From: Clostridium thermopalmarium DSM 5974
GTDB lineage: Bacteria > Bacillota > Clostridia > Clostridiales > Clostridiaceae
NCBI RefSeq assembly: GCF_002995795.1
Contig: NZ_PVXN01000021.1
Coordinates: 1-64,000 of the forward strand
Direction: 5' to 3'
Length of the DNA stretch: 64,000 nucleotides
Position numbers and translations under genes: made by a program. The notes beneath the pieces were generated by a model. It made no database searches. It was not told the DNA's origin and worked only from the letters and a program-made list of their open reading frames with translations. This document shows, piece by piece, positions 7,913-17,017 of this stretch; the stretch's first letter is position 1; each line of letters opens with the position of its first letter.

Positions 7913-9898
7913 CTAAATTTCGAACTCTTCCGTATAGCTAATCGTTGGTCCTATACCGGTTCTATCAACATATTTTCCTTTTAAATTCTCATACTCTAAT
8001 CCTGCTTTAAGCAAAAATTCTTCGTTTTGAACTGAGGGAATTGCAAGAGTAATATCTACTTTATACTTTCCTTTATCGAAGCCAATACCTTTCTTTCCAA
8101 GTTTACCAAAATCAAATATTCCATTTTCCACTAATGATTTATTCTGTGCTAATAGTAAGCCTTTAGAATTTCTCAAAGATATCATTAATGATGCTTTATC
8201 AAAAAGATTAGTCGTTCCTCTTATATTCAATGTATTGTCGATGTTTTGAGAAATATCAAGATTAAAGGTAACATCCAAACCATCCGGGTTTAGTGGTATT
8301 GTTTGTTTATACTGATATTCTTGTCTTTTTATTTTTTCGGGATCAATTTTATTGTACTCGTCCTCTGAAAGATTAATGGTTTTTTTCCAATACATAGCTT
8401 GTTCCTTTATTCTATTAAAATGCAACTTAGCATCTCTAAAACAATTTGAAATCAGGTATCTTTTAGTATGTGAATTTAATTCTTCCTTTTTCACCCACAA
8501 GACTATGTTATCCAAATGTAACGCCACTTCTTGAAAACTGTTCAAGTATTTGTCAAACTCATTATTTCTCGAGTGGCCATAATCACCAAACTTTAGAAAT
8601 AACTTAGTGATATCTCCTGCATTATCAATAGCATACTCTTCTAAGTCCTTCATATTTCCACTCTCAAAGGCATTTAACATAAACTTATAGTGAGGTTCAA
8701 ATTTTTCAAATGTTTTCATATTTTGAGTATAAAGAATTTTATCATCTGTAAAGGAATATTCATCATAATAATCTGCCAGTGTACTGTAGGACTTTTCAAA
8801 GCGCCAAATATACCCTAATTCATCCATATCTCCAATAAGATGTGGCTTGCATCTAGGGTCTAAGGATTCTCTAATCCATTGCCCTCTTATCATCCAGTTT
8901 CGCATAATATAATCGTCGCCATTTTTTGCAATATACACCCAAACAACATCGTTTGCACTTTTATATTGATCAATAATCTGAATTCCAATATTTTTTATTT
9001 CTTCAATGCGCAAAACTTTATTTAATACTGCTACTATAGAACAGCGTCTAGCACCTGAATTAGACATGTCTTTTACTTCAAGAATGCTATATGTACCCTC
9101 CAGATCAAAATCTACTTTTTTATATTTTTCCTTCAAATAATCAGCAACCGACGGTAACTCAGGATATATTGTTGTCTCATTAATATTATACTTTTCATCC
9201 AGCTCTTTTTTTACTGCTTGTTTATGTTCAAAAGGAATCCTTATAACCATTGTTGGTTCAATTGAATTAAGAGGTAATACAGTTTTTTTTATCTCTCTAC
9301 CTATTATTTCATTACCACAGATTGCAAAAGTCCCTTTCTGGCAGAATAGTCTTTCGTTTGATTTTTGAAGTTCTACGGAGTGCTTTATAAATGCTCCTTT
9401 TGAAGCAAATTCTAATATTTCATCTTCTGTTATATTTTCTGAATAGCGTTCTATATAGGAACTTTTTATCACATCAATTTTAAGTGATTTTAATGTTGCA
9501 AGATGTGACAACAGCTTAACTCTCTTATCATTTAAGGAATGCTCTGGTTGAACAAATACATATACGTTCCCATGTGATTTACAGTCCACTTTTTGGACAG
9601 CGAAAAAGAGTGCTATTAAAGGATCAATTGTCAAATCTACTAGTCTCGTTGGAATTCCATAATGTTGCATTTTCGATAAGCACTCAATTGGAGAAGTTAA
9701 GCCATCAAACTCCATAGTTCTCATTTTTATAGCTTCCGTGTAGATAGAGCTTTCATTCATTGTATAACCTACATCTCTGGAAACACTCGATGTGATATTT
9801 TTATATTTTTCTGACTGTCCTCTATAAAATACATTATTATAAATATCGTAGCGCGATAGCTTTTTTAAATAATCTTCAACAGTATTAGCTTGCTCCAT
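7913..9898 (-). CDS. FRG-domain protein, 661 aa, putative phage-defence or stress effector
   Basis: The N-terminal 110 residues carry the FRG domain: FYRGQSEKYKN near residue 22 and MQHYGIPTRLVDLTIDPLIA near 80. FRG domains are found in single-gene and paired proteins often near defence loci, and their biochemical activity is poorly defined. The middle of the protein is unassigned; the C-terminal 130 residues look beta-rich (PLNPDGLDVTFNLDISQNID). The gene lies in an operon with a DUF1413 gene upstream and an unknown partner downstream, with its own promoter at 10,247-10,275, so it is probably expressed in the lysogen. A superinfection-exclusion role is inference. Confidence 0.7.
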   Translation of the reverse strand: MEQANTVEDYLKKLSRYDIYNNVFYRGQSEKYKNITSSVSRDVGYTMNESSIYTEAIKMRTMEFDGLTSPIECLSKMQHYGIPTRLVDLTIDPLIALFFAVQKVDCKSHGNVYVFVQPEHSLNDKRVKLLSHLATLKSLKIDVIKSSYIERYSENITEDEILEFASKGAFIKHSVELQKSNERLFCQKGTFAICGNEIIGREIKKTVLPLNSIEPTMVIRIPFEHKQAVKKELDEKYNINETTIYPELPSVADYLKEKYKKVDFDLEGTYSILEVKDMSNSGARRCSIVAVLNKVLRIEEIKNIGIQIIDQYKSANDVVWVYIAKNGDDYIMRNWMIRGQWIRESLDPRCKPHLIGDMDELGYIWRFEKSYSTLADYYDEYSFTDDKILYTQNMKTFEKFEPHYKFMLNAFESGNMKDLEEYAIDNAGDITKLFLKFGDYGHSRNNEFDKYLNSFQEVALHLDNIVLWVKKEELNSHTKRYLISNCFRDAKLHFNRIKEQAMYWKKTINLSEDEYNKIDPEKIKRQEYQYKQTIPLNPDGLDVTFNLDISQNIDNTLNIRGTTNLFDKASLMISLRNSKGLLLAQNKSLVENGIFDFGKLGKKGIGFDKGKYKVDITLAIPSVQNEEFLLKAGLEYENLKGKYVDRTGIGPTISYTEEFEI

Positions 9899-9965
9899 TT
9901 AATCATTCACCCCTATCCAGACTTATAATATTAATAGTTCTTCACTACCTTTTATAACTGTTACT

Positions 9966-10199
9966 TTAGACTTTTTTATACTTCTGTTGATTTGAAGAAG
10001 TCTTTTCAATAGCCTTTATATTGCCCTTCATTTTGCTAACTCGGTTAAGAAATAAAGTTCCAAGCAGAAGCCGATCCTTTCTTGGTATCCTGTTCCATAT
10101 ATAGCCCTTGAACAAATCTTTAACAAGAAAGACCTCACCTTCATTCAAATTTTCTGTTTCTCTAATAGCTTCTTCTAATAGCTCGTTAACATCAATCAC
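9966..10199 (-). CDS. DUF1413-like small protein
   Basis: 77 residues starting at GTG 10199 behind AAGGAGAG. The sequence EGEVFLVKDLFKGYIWNRIP and RKDRLLLGTLFLNRV matches what I recall of DUF1413 proteins, common small proteins of mobile elements in Firmicutes with no proven function; some are listed as DNA-binding. It is the first gene after a clear promoter and precedes the FRG-domain gene, so it may regulate that operon. Confidence 0.7.
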   Translation of the reverse strand: MIDVNELLEEAIRETENLNEGEVFLVKDLFKGYIWNRIPRKDRLLLGTLFLNRVSKMKGNIKAIEKTSSNQQKYKKV

Positions 10200-10228
10200 G
10201 TTGTTCTCTCCTTACCAATAACAATATT

Positions 10229-10275
10229 GACAACATTGTTGATAAGATTATATACATATTACCAACTTTAGTCAA
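10229..10275 (-). promoter_or_regulatory. SigmaA promoter and palindromic operator for the DUF1413-FRG operon
   Basis: On the minus strand TTGACT (10270-10275) and TATAAT (10247-10252) are separated by exactly 17 bp. Just downstream is the perfect palindrome CAACAATGTTG (10231-10241), placed where a repressor would block initiation. The site is independent of the lytic operons. Confidence 0.75.
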
Positions 10276-10344
10276 TTACAAAATAAAATCATCAATCAAG
10301 AAAATGTCTCTCCTGATTGACGATTTGGCCATCCAAGCATATAT

Positions 10345-11910
10345 TTATGAATCTACTTCAATACCTGATTTGAATTCAATGGTCAGCTTTTCATCAAATA
10401 CCGTAACTTTTTCAATTAGCCGCCTTACTAATTGCTCATCATACTCCTCTAACTCGCAGGATTGCTCATTCAAGAAATCACTCATTTCAGCGATTCGTTG
10501 CCTTTTCCCTTCTCGATCTGCATTCTCTACAATTGCATTTTGCTTTAACTCCCGAAGTCTATATATTTCATCAGCCACATCTTCATAGTCATTTTTTGAT
10601 TTTGCTTGTATAAGGAGCTGTTGTTGTAACTCTTCCAGTTTTCTATCAATATCATCGGTGGTATTATCATTTTCTTCATTGAGGACGGTAGCTATGTTTT
10701 TCTGTAACGTTGAGAGGAAGGGCTCTTTGTTAGTCAAAAGTTCGTTAATAGCCTTAACCACTGCTGCCTGTAATGTTTCCTCATTTATGGTAGGTGCCGT
10801 ACATTCAGAGCCTTTTTCCTCTAAACGACTAACACATCTCCAAACAATAGACTTGTAACCTCGGTTATTCCAATGTACTCGTCGGTAAATATCACCGCAT
10901 TGCCCACAGTAAACAATACTTGATAAAGCATACTTACTACTATAGACTCTCTTTTTACCACCTTTACCTCCTCGGATATTCGCTCTTCGAACCATCTCTT
11001 CTTGAACCTGCATAAAAAGCTCGCGTGGAATAATAGGCTCATGGCTGTTTTCTACATAATACTGGGGAACGATGCCGTTATTTTTGACCCTCTTTTTAGA
11101 AAGGAAATCAACCGTATATGTTTTTTGCAGAAGAGCATCACCGATGTATTTTTCATTCTGCAGTATCTTTTTCAGTGTTTCTGGTCTCCATTTGGCTTTG
11201 CCTGCCGCTGTTAGAATACCGTCTGCTTCTAGTCCTCTTGCTATCTGCAAAAGGCTGGCTCCCTCTAGGTACTCCCTATAAATCCGTTTAACAACTTTAG
11301 CACCCTCTGGATCAATCACTAATTGCTTGTTTTCATCCTTGGTGTAACCAAGGAAACGCTTGTGGTTGACCTGAACTTCACCTTGCTGGTATCGATACTG
11401 AATACCCAGCTTAACGTTCTGGCTTAGGGATTGGCTTTCTTGCTGGGCAAGGGATGCCATGATAGTCAGTAAAACTTCACCCTTAGAATCCATGGTGTTG
11501 ATATTCTCTTTCTCGAAGAACACAGCAATGTTTTTATCCTTTAACTGACGGATATACTTAAGGCAATCCAACGTGTTTCTGGCAAATCGGCTGATTGATT
11601 TTGTGATAATCATGTCAATATTGCCTGCCATACACTCCTCAATCATTCGGTTAAATTCATCACGCTTTTTCGTATTGGTACCAGTGATGCCATCATCCGC
11701 AAAAATACCTGCTAATTCCCATTCCTTGTTCCTCTTAATATAGTTTGTATAATGCTCAATCTGAATTTCGTAACTTGAGGCCTGCTCCTCACTATCCGTT
11801 GAAACTCGGCAGTAAGCCGCCACTCGTATTTTGGGTTTACTCTCACTATTTTTATTATTTCCGATTCGTTTAATTGCTGGAATTACTGTTACATTCCTAC
11901 TTACTGCCAC
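10345..11910 (-). CDS. Large serine recombinase (second full-length copy)
   Basis: 521 residues from GTG 11910 behind GAGGTG. N-terminal resolvase domain with the catalytic serine in YCRVSTDS (near residue 36) and the arginine-containing helix [11 protein letters not shown]; then a recombinase domain ([20 protein letters not shown]), a zinc ribbon ([11 protein letters not shown] ... WRCVSR) and a long coiled coil (about 400-470). Enzymes of this group integrate and excise phages and conjugative elements. It is encoded three bases after the catalytic-less recombinase-domain gene, in a tight three-gene unit, so probably acts together with the other two. Confidence 0.93.
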   Translation of the reverse strand: MAVSRNVTVIPAIKRIGNNKNSESKPKIRVAAYCRVSTDSEEQASSYEIQIEHYTNYIKRNKEWELAGIFADDGITGTNTKKRDEFNRMIEECMAGNIDMIITKSISRFARNTLDCLKYIRQLKDKNIAVFFEKENINTMDSKGEVLLTIMASLAQQESQSLSQNVKLGIQYRYQQGEVQVNHKRFLGYTKDENKQLVIDPEGAKVVKRIYREYLEGASLLQIARGLEADGILTAAGKAKWRPETLKKILQNEKYIGDALLQKTYTVDFLSKKRVKNNGIVPQYYVENSHEPIIPRELFMQVQEEMVRRANIRGGKGGKKRVYSSKYALSSIVYCGQCGDIYRRVHWNNRGYKSIVWRCVSRLEEKGSECTAPTINEETLQAAVVKAINELLTNKEPFLSTLQKNIATVLNEENDNTTDDIDRKLEELQQQLLIQAKSKNDYEDVADEIYRLRELKQNAIVENADREGKRQRIAEMSDFLNEQSCELEEYDEQLVRRLIEKVTVFDEKLTIEFKSGIEVDS

Positions 11911-11913
11911 TGG

Positions 11914-12327
11914 TTACACCTCACTTTCTATTAAACTGTAAGCATATTCTGCCTGCTTATATGGATCGTCATATTTTTGTACCAGAGGTTTTGCTTTGAA
12001 CTTTACAGGATAATCCGTTTTTGGTACATCTTTAGGCTCCCATATCCTTCCGAGTTTTTCTGCTCGCTTTTGTTTTTCTAACCTTGCTTTTTCAAATATC
12101 TCCTCATCAATAATTGGAGGATAGAATTCGTCTCCAAGGTATTGCTTGTTCTGTAGCATCCTACTTACTGTGGCATGGTAGCAATCTATCCCAGCTTTTA
12201 TTGCAGCATTCTTCAAGGATAATCCTGACAAGTAACCTGAAAATAACTCTTTTACTTGTTCTGCTGCTATATCATCTACAACAGCCTTTCCATCTTCAAT
12301 TCTATATCCAAAGGGTGTGTGACCCAT
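11914..12327 (-). CDS. Recombinase-domain protein lacking a catalytic domain
   Basis: 137 residues. It has only the DNA-binding recombinase region (GHTPFGYRIEDGKAVVDDIA ... ATVSRMLQNKQYLGDEFYP) and lacks the N-terminal resolvase domain with the serine. The ATG follows directly on the stop of the upstream recombinase (TAGATG). Conserved placement between two full serine recombinases suggests an accessory or directionality role rather than a broken gene, because the frame is clean and both junctions are tightly coupled. Confidence 0.8.
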   Translation of the reverse strand: MGHTPFGYRIEDGKAVVDDIAAEQVKELFSGYLSGLSLKNAAIKAGIDCYHATVSRMLQNKQYLGDEFYPPIIDEEIFEKARLEKQKRAEKLGRIWEPKDVPKTDYPVKFKAKPLVQKYDDPYKQAEYAYSLIESEV

Positions 12328-13890
12328 CTAATTCACCAACCTTTCTTTCAGTGTGATTCCACATTTTAATACAAACCCAACTACCTCCCGTGAAAAGACA
12401 ATAATCTTCTCTACATAATTTTCAAACAGCTCATCCTCATAGGCTGTGAGCATTTTGGACTTAGTCGTAAACTTAAGCAGTCGGTCAACTTCCTCTACTT
12501 TTGTAAAATTTCCGTTGACAGAATGGGTAAGTTGTTCCTTTTCCGCAAAAAGACTTTCTCTTTCTGCTTCCAATGAATTCTTTTCTTTATTAAACAGAGT
12601 AGGTTCCAGATATCCTTTGGCCATTAAGCCCGTCAGCATCTGACTTTGCTCCATGTTGTTTTCAATCTTGGTTTCCAACTCTTCGATTCTACGAAAACTC
12701 TCTGCATTATTCTGGCTGCGTAGCCCATTCAAAAGTGGTCTTAATATGAACTTGTGACCAAAAATGAGTTTATTCATCATCGTAAGAAATGCAGTCTTTA
12801 TATCTTCATCTCGTATGAACTGCATGGAACATTCCGTTATATGGCTTATATGCTTACTACAGCACCAAGCAATGTACTCTCTTCTTCCAGATGAATGAAT
12901 CCGTCTTTTAAAGGTACTGCCACATTCCAAGCAAATAATCTTACCGGAAAAAGAATATCGGTTTAGATATTTACTGTTGCGCTTTTCGATTCCTTTTTCC
13001 TTTGCCCTCTGATTGAGAATAGCTTCCACAGCTTCAAAATCTTCATGGCTGATAATTGCATCATGATGATTTTCTACTAGATACATATTTTTCTCACCGT
13101 AATTGGTGTGCCTGTTAAAATGGCTGTCAGTATAGGTCTTTTGCAAAATAACATCGCCAGTATATTTTTCATTGGTCAAGATTCCACGAATGGTAGTAGC
13201 TGTCCAACGACCACCTCTTTTTGAAGGGATACCCTTTCGATTAAGATCATCTGCAATTTTCTGTGTACCTTTGCCTGATAATACTTCTGCAAAAATATAC
13301 TTCACAATTTCAGCCTGCTTAGCATTTACTATCATGCGACCGTCAATGTTTTGATAGCCATAGGGTGGGTAGGAAATTTTAAATGTTCCGTTTTGAAATC
13401 GTCTTTGAATTGCCCATTTAGTATTTTCTGAAATAGAAATTGACTCACTCTCTGCAAGGCCACTTAAAATGGAGAGCATCAATTCACTTTCCATTGACCC
13501 CGTATTGATGTTTTCCTTCTCAAAATAAATATGAACCCCAAGGTCTATCAGTTTGCGAACCATCTCTAAACAGTCTGTAGTATTTCTAGCAAACCTACTG
13601 ATGGACTTTGTAATAATTAAGTCAATGCTTCTGGTTTCACAGTCTGATAACATTCTAAGTAAGCCAGAACGATTCTCCTTTTTCGTACCACTGATACCCT
13701 CGTCATAGTATAAGCCTGCATATTCCCATTCTGGATTTGCCTTAATGTAGGTCTCATAATGAGCCTTTTGTGCTTGCAGGCTGACTAGTTGTTCATCGCT
13801 ATCTGTAGAAACTCGACAGTAGGCAACTACTCGTGTTTTTGGCTTAAAAATATAATCTTGATTTACTTCTATTTTCGTTATCTTTTTCAT
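12328..13890 (-). CDS. Large serine recombinase (first full-length copy)
   Basis: 520 residues from ATG 13890 with GGAGGTGAGG ahead; an upstream in-frame start at 13917 has no such site. Catalytic motif [11 protein letters not shown], arginine helix [11 protein letters not shown], recombinase domain (PPYGYQNIDGRMIVNAKQAE), zinc ribbon cysteines (CLECGSTFKRR ... WCCSKH), then a coiled coil near 410-470. The first 150 residues resemble the copy at 10345-11910, but the rest differs. Two different integrases in one cassette imply either a heteromeric recombinase or separate integration and excision roles. Confidence 0.93.
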   Translation of the reverse strand: MKKITKIEVNQDYIFKPKTRVVAYCRVSTDSDEQLVSLQAQKAHYETYIKANPEWEYAGLYYDEGISGTKKENRSGLLRMLSDCETRSIDLIITKSISRFARNTTDCLEMVRKLIDLGVHIYFEKENINTGSMESELMLSILSGLAESESISISENTKWAIQRRFQNGTFKISYPPYGYQNIDGRMIVNAKQAEIVKYIFAEVLSGKGTQKIADDLNRKGIPSKRGGRWTATTIRGILTNEKYTGDVILQKTYTDSHFNRHTNYGEKNMYLVENHHDAIISHEDFEAVEAILNQRAKEKGIEKRNSKYLNRYSFSGKIICLECGSTFKRRIHSSGRREYIAWCCSKHISHITECSMQFIRDEDIKTAFLTMMNKLIFGHKFILRPLLNGLRSQNNAESFRRIEELETKIENNMEQSQMLTGLMAKGYLEPTLFNKEKNSLEAERESLFAEKEQLTHSVNGNFTKVEEVDRLLKFTTKSKMLTAYEDELFENYVEKIIVFSREVVGFVLKCGITLKERLVN

Positions 13891-13951
13891 CGCCTCACCT
13901 CCTTCTTGGTAGGTCACATATTACCTCTGAAACCCTTATATATCAACGACT

Positions 13952-14188
13952 TCAGGGCATTATTTCTGCTAAAAAAGGAGAGAAAGTTTGGCGGTTGAGT
14001 GCGTCTATCTTGTTGAATTCTGCCTCTGTTATTAAACCTTTTTGAAGCATCTTTTTAAGTAATTTCTCTGCCTGAATATAATCAAACTCACGCTGTAGCT
14101 GCTCCTGTGACATTTTCTTTAACTCGATGCTTTTGTCTATAACCTCGTCCGAGATCTTCATGACTTTTTTATCCTCATTCTGATTCAC
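13952..14188 (-). CDS. SHOCT-like small protein of the recombinase cassette
   Basis: 78 residues. The C-terminal half EKLLKKMLQKGLITEAEFNK has the SHOCT pattern (short helix, L-x-x-G-x-I-T-x-x-E-F). The N-terminal half is charged and helical. It lies 60 bp upstream of the recombinase triplet on the same strand and directly behind the repeated leader motif at 14202-14242. Similar small genes accompany serine-recombinase cassettes in Firmicutes elements; function unknown. Confidence 0.75.
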   Translation of the reverse strand: MNQNEDKKVMKISDEVIDKSIELKKMSQEQLQREFDYIQAEKLLKKMLQKGLITEAEFNKIDALNRQTFSPFLAEIMP

Positions 14189-14201
14189 TTAGAATCACCT
14201 C

Positions 14202-14242
14202 CTACCTAATAGCCGCGGGAACAGGTCGAAGTTGAGGATTTG
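14202..14242 (-). promoter_or_regulatory. Repeated leader motif, site 3
   Basis: Minus-strand AAATCCTCAAC, then exactly 16 bases, then GGCTATTAGGTAG. The same arrangement with the same 16-bp spacing occurs at 45645-45688 and 49947-49991. Here it lies just upstream of the SHOCT/recombinase unit. It may be a phage-specific promoter or a structured leader RNA. Confidence 0.6.
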
Positions 14243-14269
14243 TAATAATTAAATTAAATCAGAGCATAA

Positions 14270-14303
14270 AAAAAGAGCCTGCAAGGGAATAACCCCCACA
14301 GGC
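14270..14303 (-). terminator. Terminator of the late (lysis) operon
   Basis: Minus-strand AGCCTG...GGGG...CCCT...CAGGCT followed by seven T residues. It lies about 80 bp beyond the amidase stop and before the recombinase cassette, separating the late operon from integration genes. Confidence 0.8.
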
Positions 14304-14382
14304 TATATACAACTAATAGTTAATTTTTTAGGGAAACTCTGTGAAGCTAAAGCAAAAATGCTTTTTTACTCGCTCCCTTTGA

Positions 14383-15084
14383 TCAATCATACTTAATAAA
14401 TGCATCCGTAAATCCTGCCTTTTTAGCTTTGGCAAGCTGTGCCTCAGCATTTGCTTTGACAGTGTATGCACCTATTTGTACACGATAGTATTTCTTTTTT
14501 GCTGGTTTTGCTGATTTTTCTTCTTCGCTTAGAAGTTTCTTAACATCTGCTCTAAAGGTATCCATGGTCTTGCCATGCTTAGGAAACCAGTGCATAACAT
14601 CCGCATGGTTACTGGCTATACCTTGCTTATAGCCTTCACTATGACAGATGATATCCTTCTCACTTAGTCCATAGAGTTTGCAAAGATGTACACAAAGCTC
14701 TACTGCTTCATTATAAACAGCAGAAAAATACGAGGCATCGGTTAGACCGTCCTCGCAAATTTCAAAACCTATATGGGTATTATTCGCATCCCCTCCAGCA
14801 TGCCAACCACGATGATTCCAAGGCAATGTTTGGTATGTGGCAATGGAGCCATCTGCTAACTTACCAATAAAAGCATGGACACAAACTTGACGACCTCCGG
14901 GTTTATCCTGATTCCAATGATTGTTGTATTGGTTCTTTCCGAGCAAACCATCATCTGGACCAACATATCTCTTCAACCATGGGTTGTTAGCCCCTGTTGA
15001 ATGAACCATTATACCCTTCGGTTTTATTGTTTTGCCTGCTTTGTAGCAGGCATTGTTCGTAAGTATTAGTTTGTATAATTTCAT
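14383..15084 (-). CDS. Endolysin: N-acetylmuramoyl-L-alanine amidase with SPOR-like tail
   Basis: 233 residues from ATG 15084 (GAGGTG ribosome site). The amidase_2 fold is shown by KGIMVHSTGANNP, WNHRGWHAGGDANNTHIGFE and the zinc-ligand region ICHSEGYKQGIASNHADVMH. The last 40 residues (YYRVQIGAYTVKANAEAQLA) form a SPOR-like peptidoglycan-binding repeat. It cleaves the bond between muramic acid and the stem peptide at lysis. It follows the baseplate and holin genes and is the last gene of the late operon. Confidence 0.92.
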   Translation of the reverse strand: MKLYKLILTNNACYKAGKTIKPKGIMVHSTGANNPWLKRYVGPDDGLLGKNQYNNHWNQDKPGGRQVCVHAFIGKLADGSIATYQTLPWNHRGWHAGGDANNTHIGFEICEDGLTDASYFSAVYNEAVELCVHLCKLYGLSEKDIICHSEGYKQGIASNHADVMHWFPKHGKTMDTFRADVKKLLSEEEKSAKPAKKKYYRVQIGAYTVKANAEAQLAKAKKAGFTDAFIKYD

Positions 15085-15101
15085 TATAATCACCTCAACA
15101 T

Positions 15102-16496
15102 TTAATCATTTGGCTCAGGTGTAAGATGGACAGGGTACAGGTGATAGGTAAACTTTAAATCACAATAAGCATTTGATGATGTTCCATCACTTCCCATACA
15201 GATATACAGTCCATAACCGGCTGGAACTCTGGCCTGCCGCATTTGAATATGAATGTGCAAGGATTCTGCTGAAGTATTCGATCCGACAGGTGTACTCCGT
15301 TGAATTCTGGTGAACGTCTCCTCATCATTAGAAATATACAAGTCCAGTTCCTTTTCACTAGTATCCGATTGACGACAAAGAGTTATCAAATGGCAATCAT
15401 AAGCCGTCGTATACAATTCTCCGCCCTGACCGCCAATAACCACACTATTAATAGGTAATATCGTGTGCAAAGGACCACGGACACTGTTTGCACCGCCTGA
15501 ACCCGAGACATTACCCGACAAAATATATCTTGAATAGGCCGAACGGGTGAAGTCACTAATAATAGTGGTTGCAGTGGATGAGAGAGGTATTGCGGAAGTC
15601 ACATTTTCTGCTCTTTCAAGTAGAAAAAGGCTCTCACCTGCCTCAACGGTAGTACTACCTATGGAAAACCTTTGACTTGTCCAGTAAGCTGTACAAATTG
15701 GATTTGGATCAGTCCCAATTCCATAGGCAATATTCATTTCGTCATCAATGCCCCTTATAGCTCTAGCAAGTGTCTTAACTGTATTACGAAGGGTGTCTTG
15801 AATTAGAACCTGCACATTATTTGCAGCTGGACTACCCAAAGCTGTAACGAAGGTATATGTTATCATGCCAATCACTACATTGTTTCCATTTGCTATATTG
15901 CTAAATGTGATGGCTGCCCTCCGGCTAATCATATCCGGTGCACTAGCTGTTTCTATTGGATGCAAATGGTTTAGTAGAATACCTGTCCGCATATATAAAT
16001 TTTCGCGGGTATCCTCAACCAAATTGTGTGTTGTATTTAGCAAATCATAGTTGTTGTTTAATAGATTGTAAGTGAGGTTGAGCAGATTATTTATTTCATC
16101 AATATCCAGTTCAGCTAAAGCTGAAAGCACTTTATTTAACCATTCCTGTGCTGGAGGTTCTGGTGGTTCAGCAATTCCATCCACAAGAGCATCCTCGACT
16201 ATGGTTAGTATTCTTGCGCTCTTTCCAACCACATCACCATAAGTAACCCTTATTTCAAGCCGACCAACACCAACAAATGATGTGTCCGTTGCATTGGGCT
16301 GCCATGTAAGGACACCATCAGCGTAGTTCGTGACTACCGGATATGCAACCCCATCAGGCCTTTTGTAAATCGCATTTAAGGAGGCACTTGGGTAGTTATC
16401 TTCCAGTAGGCTTGATACATCAAACTCAATATTTCGGTAATTGTGTTCACCGCGTCGACCAATGAATACCGTTACCGCTTTCGTTAAGTCAATCAT
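15102..16496 (-). CDS. BppU-type baseplate upper protein
   Basis: 464 residues. The N-terminal 115 residues (DLTKAVTVFIGRRGEHNYRN ... YKRPDGVAYPVVTNYADGVL) fit the BppU N-terminal domain that anchors receptor-binding proteins to the baseplate. Then comes a linker, a helical heptad-like stretch with repeated LLN motifs (about 140-165) that probably trimerises, and a beta-rich C-terminus of about 270 residues that may contact the host surface. The ATG overlaps the holin stop (ATGA), so the genes are coupled. Confidence 0.75.
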   Translation of the reverse strand: MIDLTKAVTVFIGRRGEHNYRNIEFDVSSLLEDNYPSASLNAIYKRPDGVAYPVVTNYADGVLTWQPNATDTSFVGVGRLEIRVTYGDVVGKSARILTIVEDALVDGIAEPPEPPAQEWLNKVLSALAELDIDEINNLLNLTYNLLNNNYDLLNTTHNLVEDTRENLYMRTGILLNHLHPIETASAPDMISRRAAITFSNIANGNNVVIGMITYTFVTALGSPAANNVQVLIQDTLRNTVKTLARAIRGIDDEMNIAYGIGTDPNPICTAYWTSQRFSIGSTTVEAGESLFLLERAENVTSAIPLSSTATTIISDFTRSAYSRYILSGNVSGSGGANSVRGPLHTILPINSVVIGGQGGELYTTAYDCHLITLCRQSDTSEKELDLYISNDEETFTRIQRSTPVGSNTSAESLHIHIQMRQARVPAGYGLYICMGSDGTSSNAYCDLKFTYHLYPVHLTPEPND

Positions 16497-16933
16497 ATTT
16501 CATCACCTGGCTTAGGAGGTTCCTCATCACGACCATGTAGTTGCTTAAGAACCGCCTTTAGTTTTTCTGGGATGGGTAGTCCAATATGACCTGCATTCTC
16601 CAAAATGGATACACCCTCGTTACTTAGGTAGAAAAAGATTACCGCTGTTCGCAAAGCGCTGCCATCGTATCCTGCACTCCCCAAAATTTGTGTATCAAGA
16701 ATATGAGCGATACCTACCATTACAAAGATGAGCACCTTTTTGAAAATTCCCTTGGCACCAATTTCGCTGGATAGCTTTTTATCTGTAATCGCACAAAGGA
16801 CACCTGTCAGATAATCAATAGCTACAAAAGTGACCAGTGTATATAGAAATCCGTCAAACCCACCGAGAAACCATCCAAGAAAAGCACCAACAGCCGCAAA
16901 AGCTAACTGTATCCAATTCCAAATCTCTTTCAC
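16493..16933 (-). CDS. Phage holin, TcdE/phi-LC3-unrelated class (holin_4_1 type)
   Basis: 146 residues from GTG 16933; the GGAGGTG ribosome site sits inside the first codons of the longer frame, which rules out the upstream ATG. Three hydrophobic segments (near 10-30, 35-52, 70-90) with the family signature FVAIDYLTGVLCAITDKKLS and GAKGIFKKVLIFVMVGIAHI. It forms membrane lesions that let the amidase reach the wall. The charged C-terminal tail is typical. Confidence 0.9.
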   Translation of the reverse strand: MKEIWNWIQLAFAAVGAFLGWFLGGFDGFLYTLVTFVAIDYLTGVLCAITDKKLSSEIGAKGIFKKVLIFVMVGIAHILDTQILGSAGYDGSALRTAVIFFYLSNEGVSILENAGHIGLPIPEKLKAVLKQLHGRDEEPPKPGDEI

Positions 16934-16969
16934 TGTAAACACCTCCATTACATTAATTTGTGTATTTAA

Positions 16970-17000
16970 AAAAGCACCCCTGTAAAATACAAGAGTGCTG
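16970..17000 (-). terminator. Terminator between tail fibre gene and holin
   Basis: Minus-strand AGCACTCTTGTA, loop TTT, TACAGGGGTGCT then six T residues. It would reduce read-through from the tail genes into the lysis genes. Confidence 0.75.
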
Positions 17001-17017
17001 TTGCCGTATCACGCACC

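Noticed and set aside
11914-12327. Treating the 137-aa recombinase-domain gene as a pseudogene fragment
   Set aside because: Start and stop are tightly coupled to both neighbours and the frame is clean; more consistent with a functional accessory protein.
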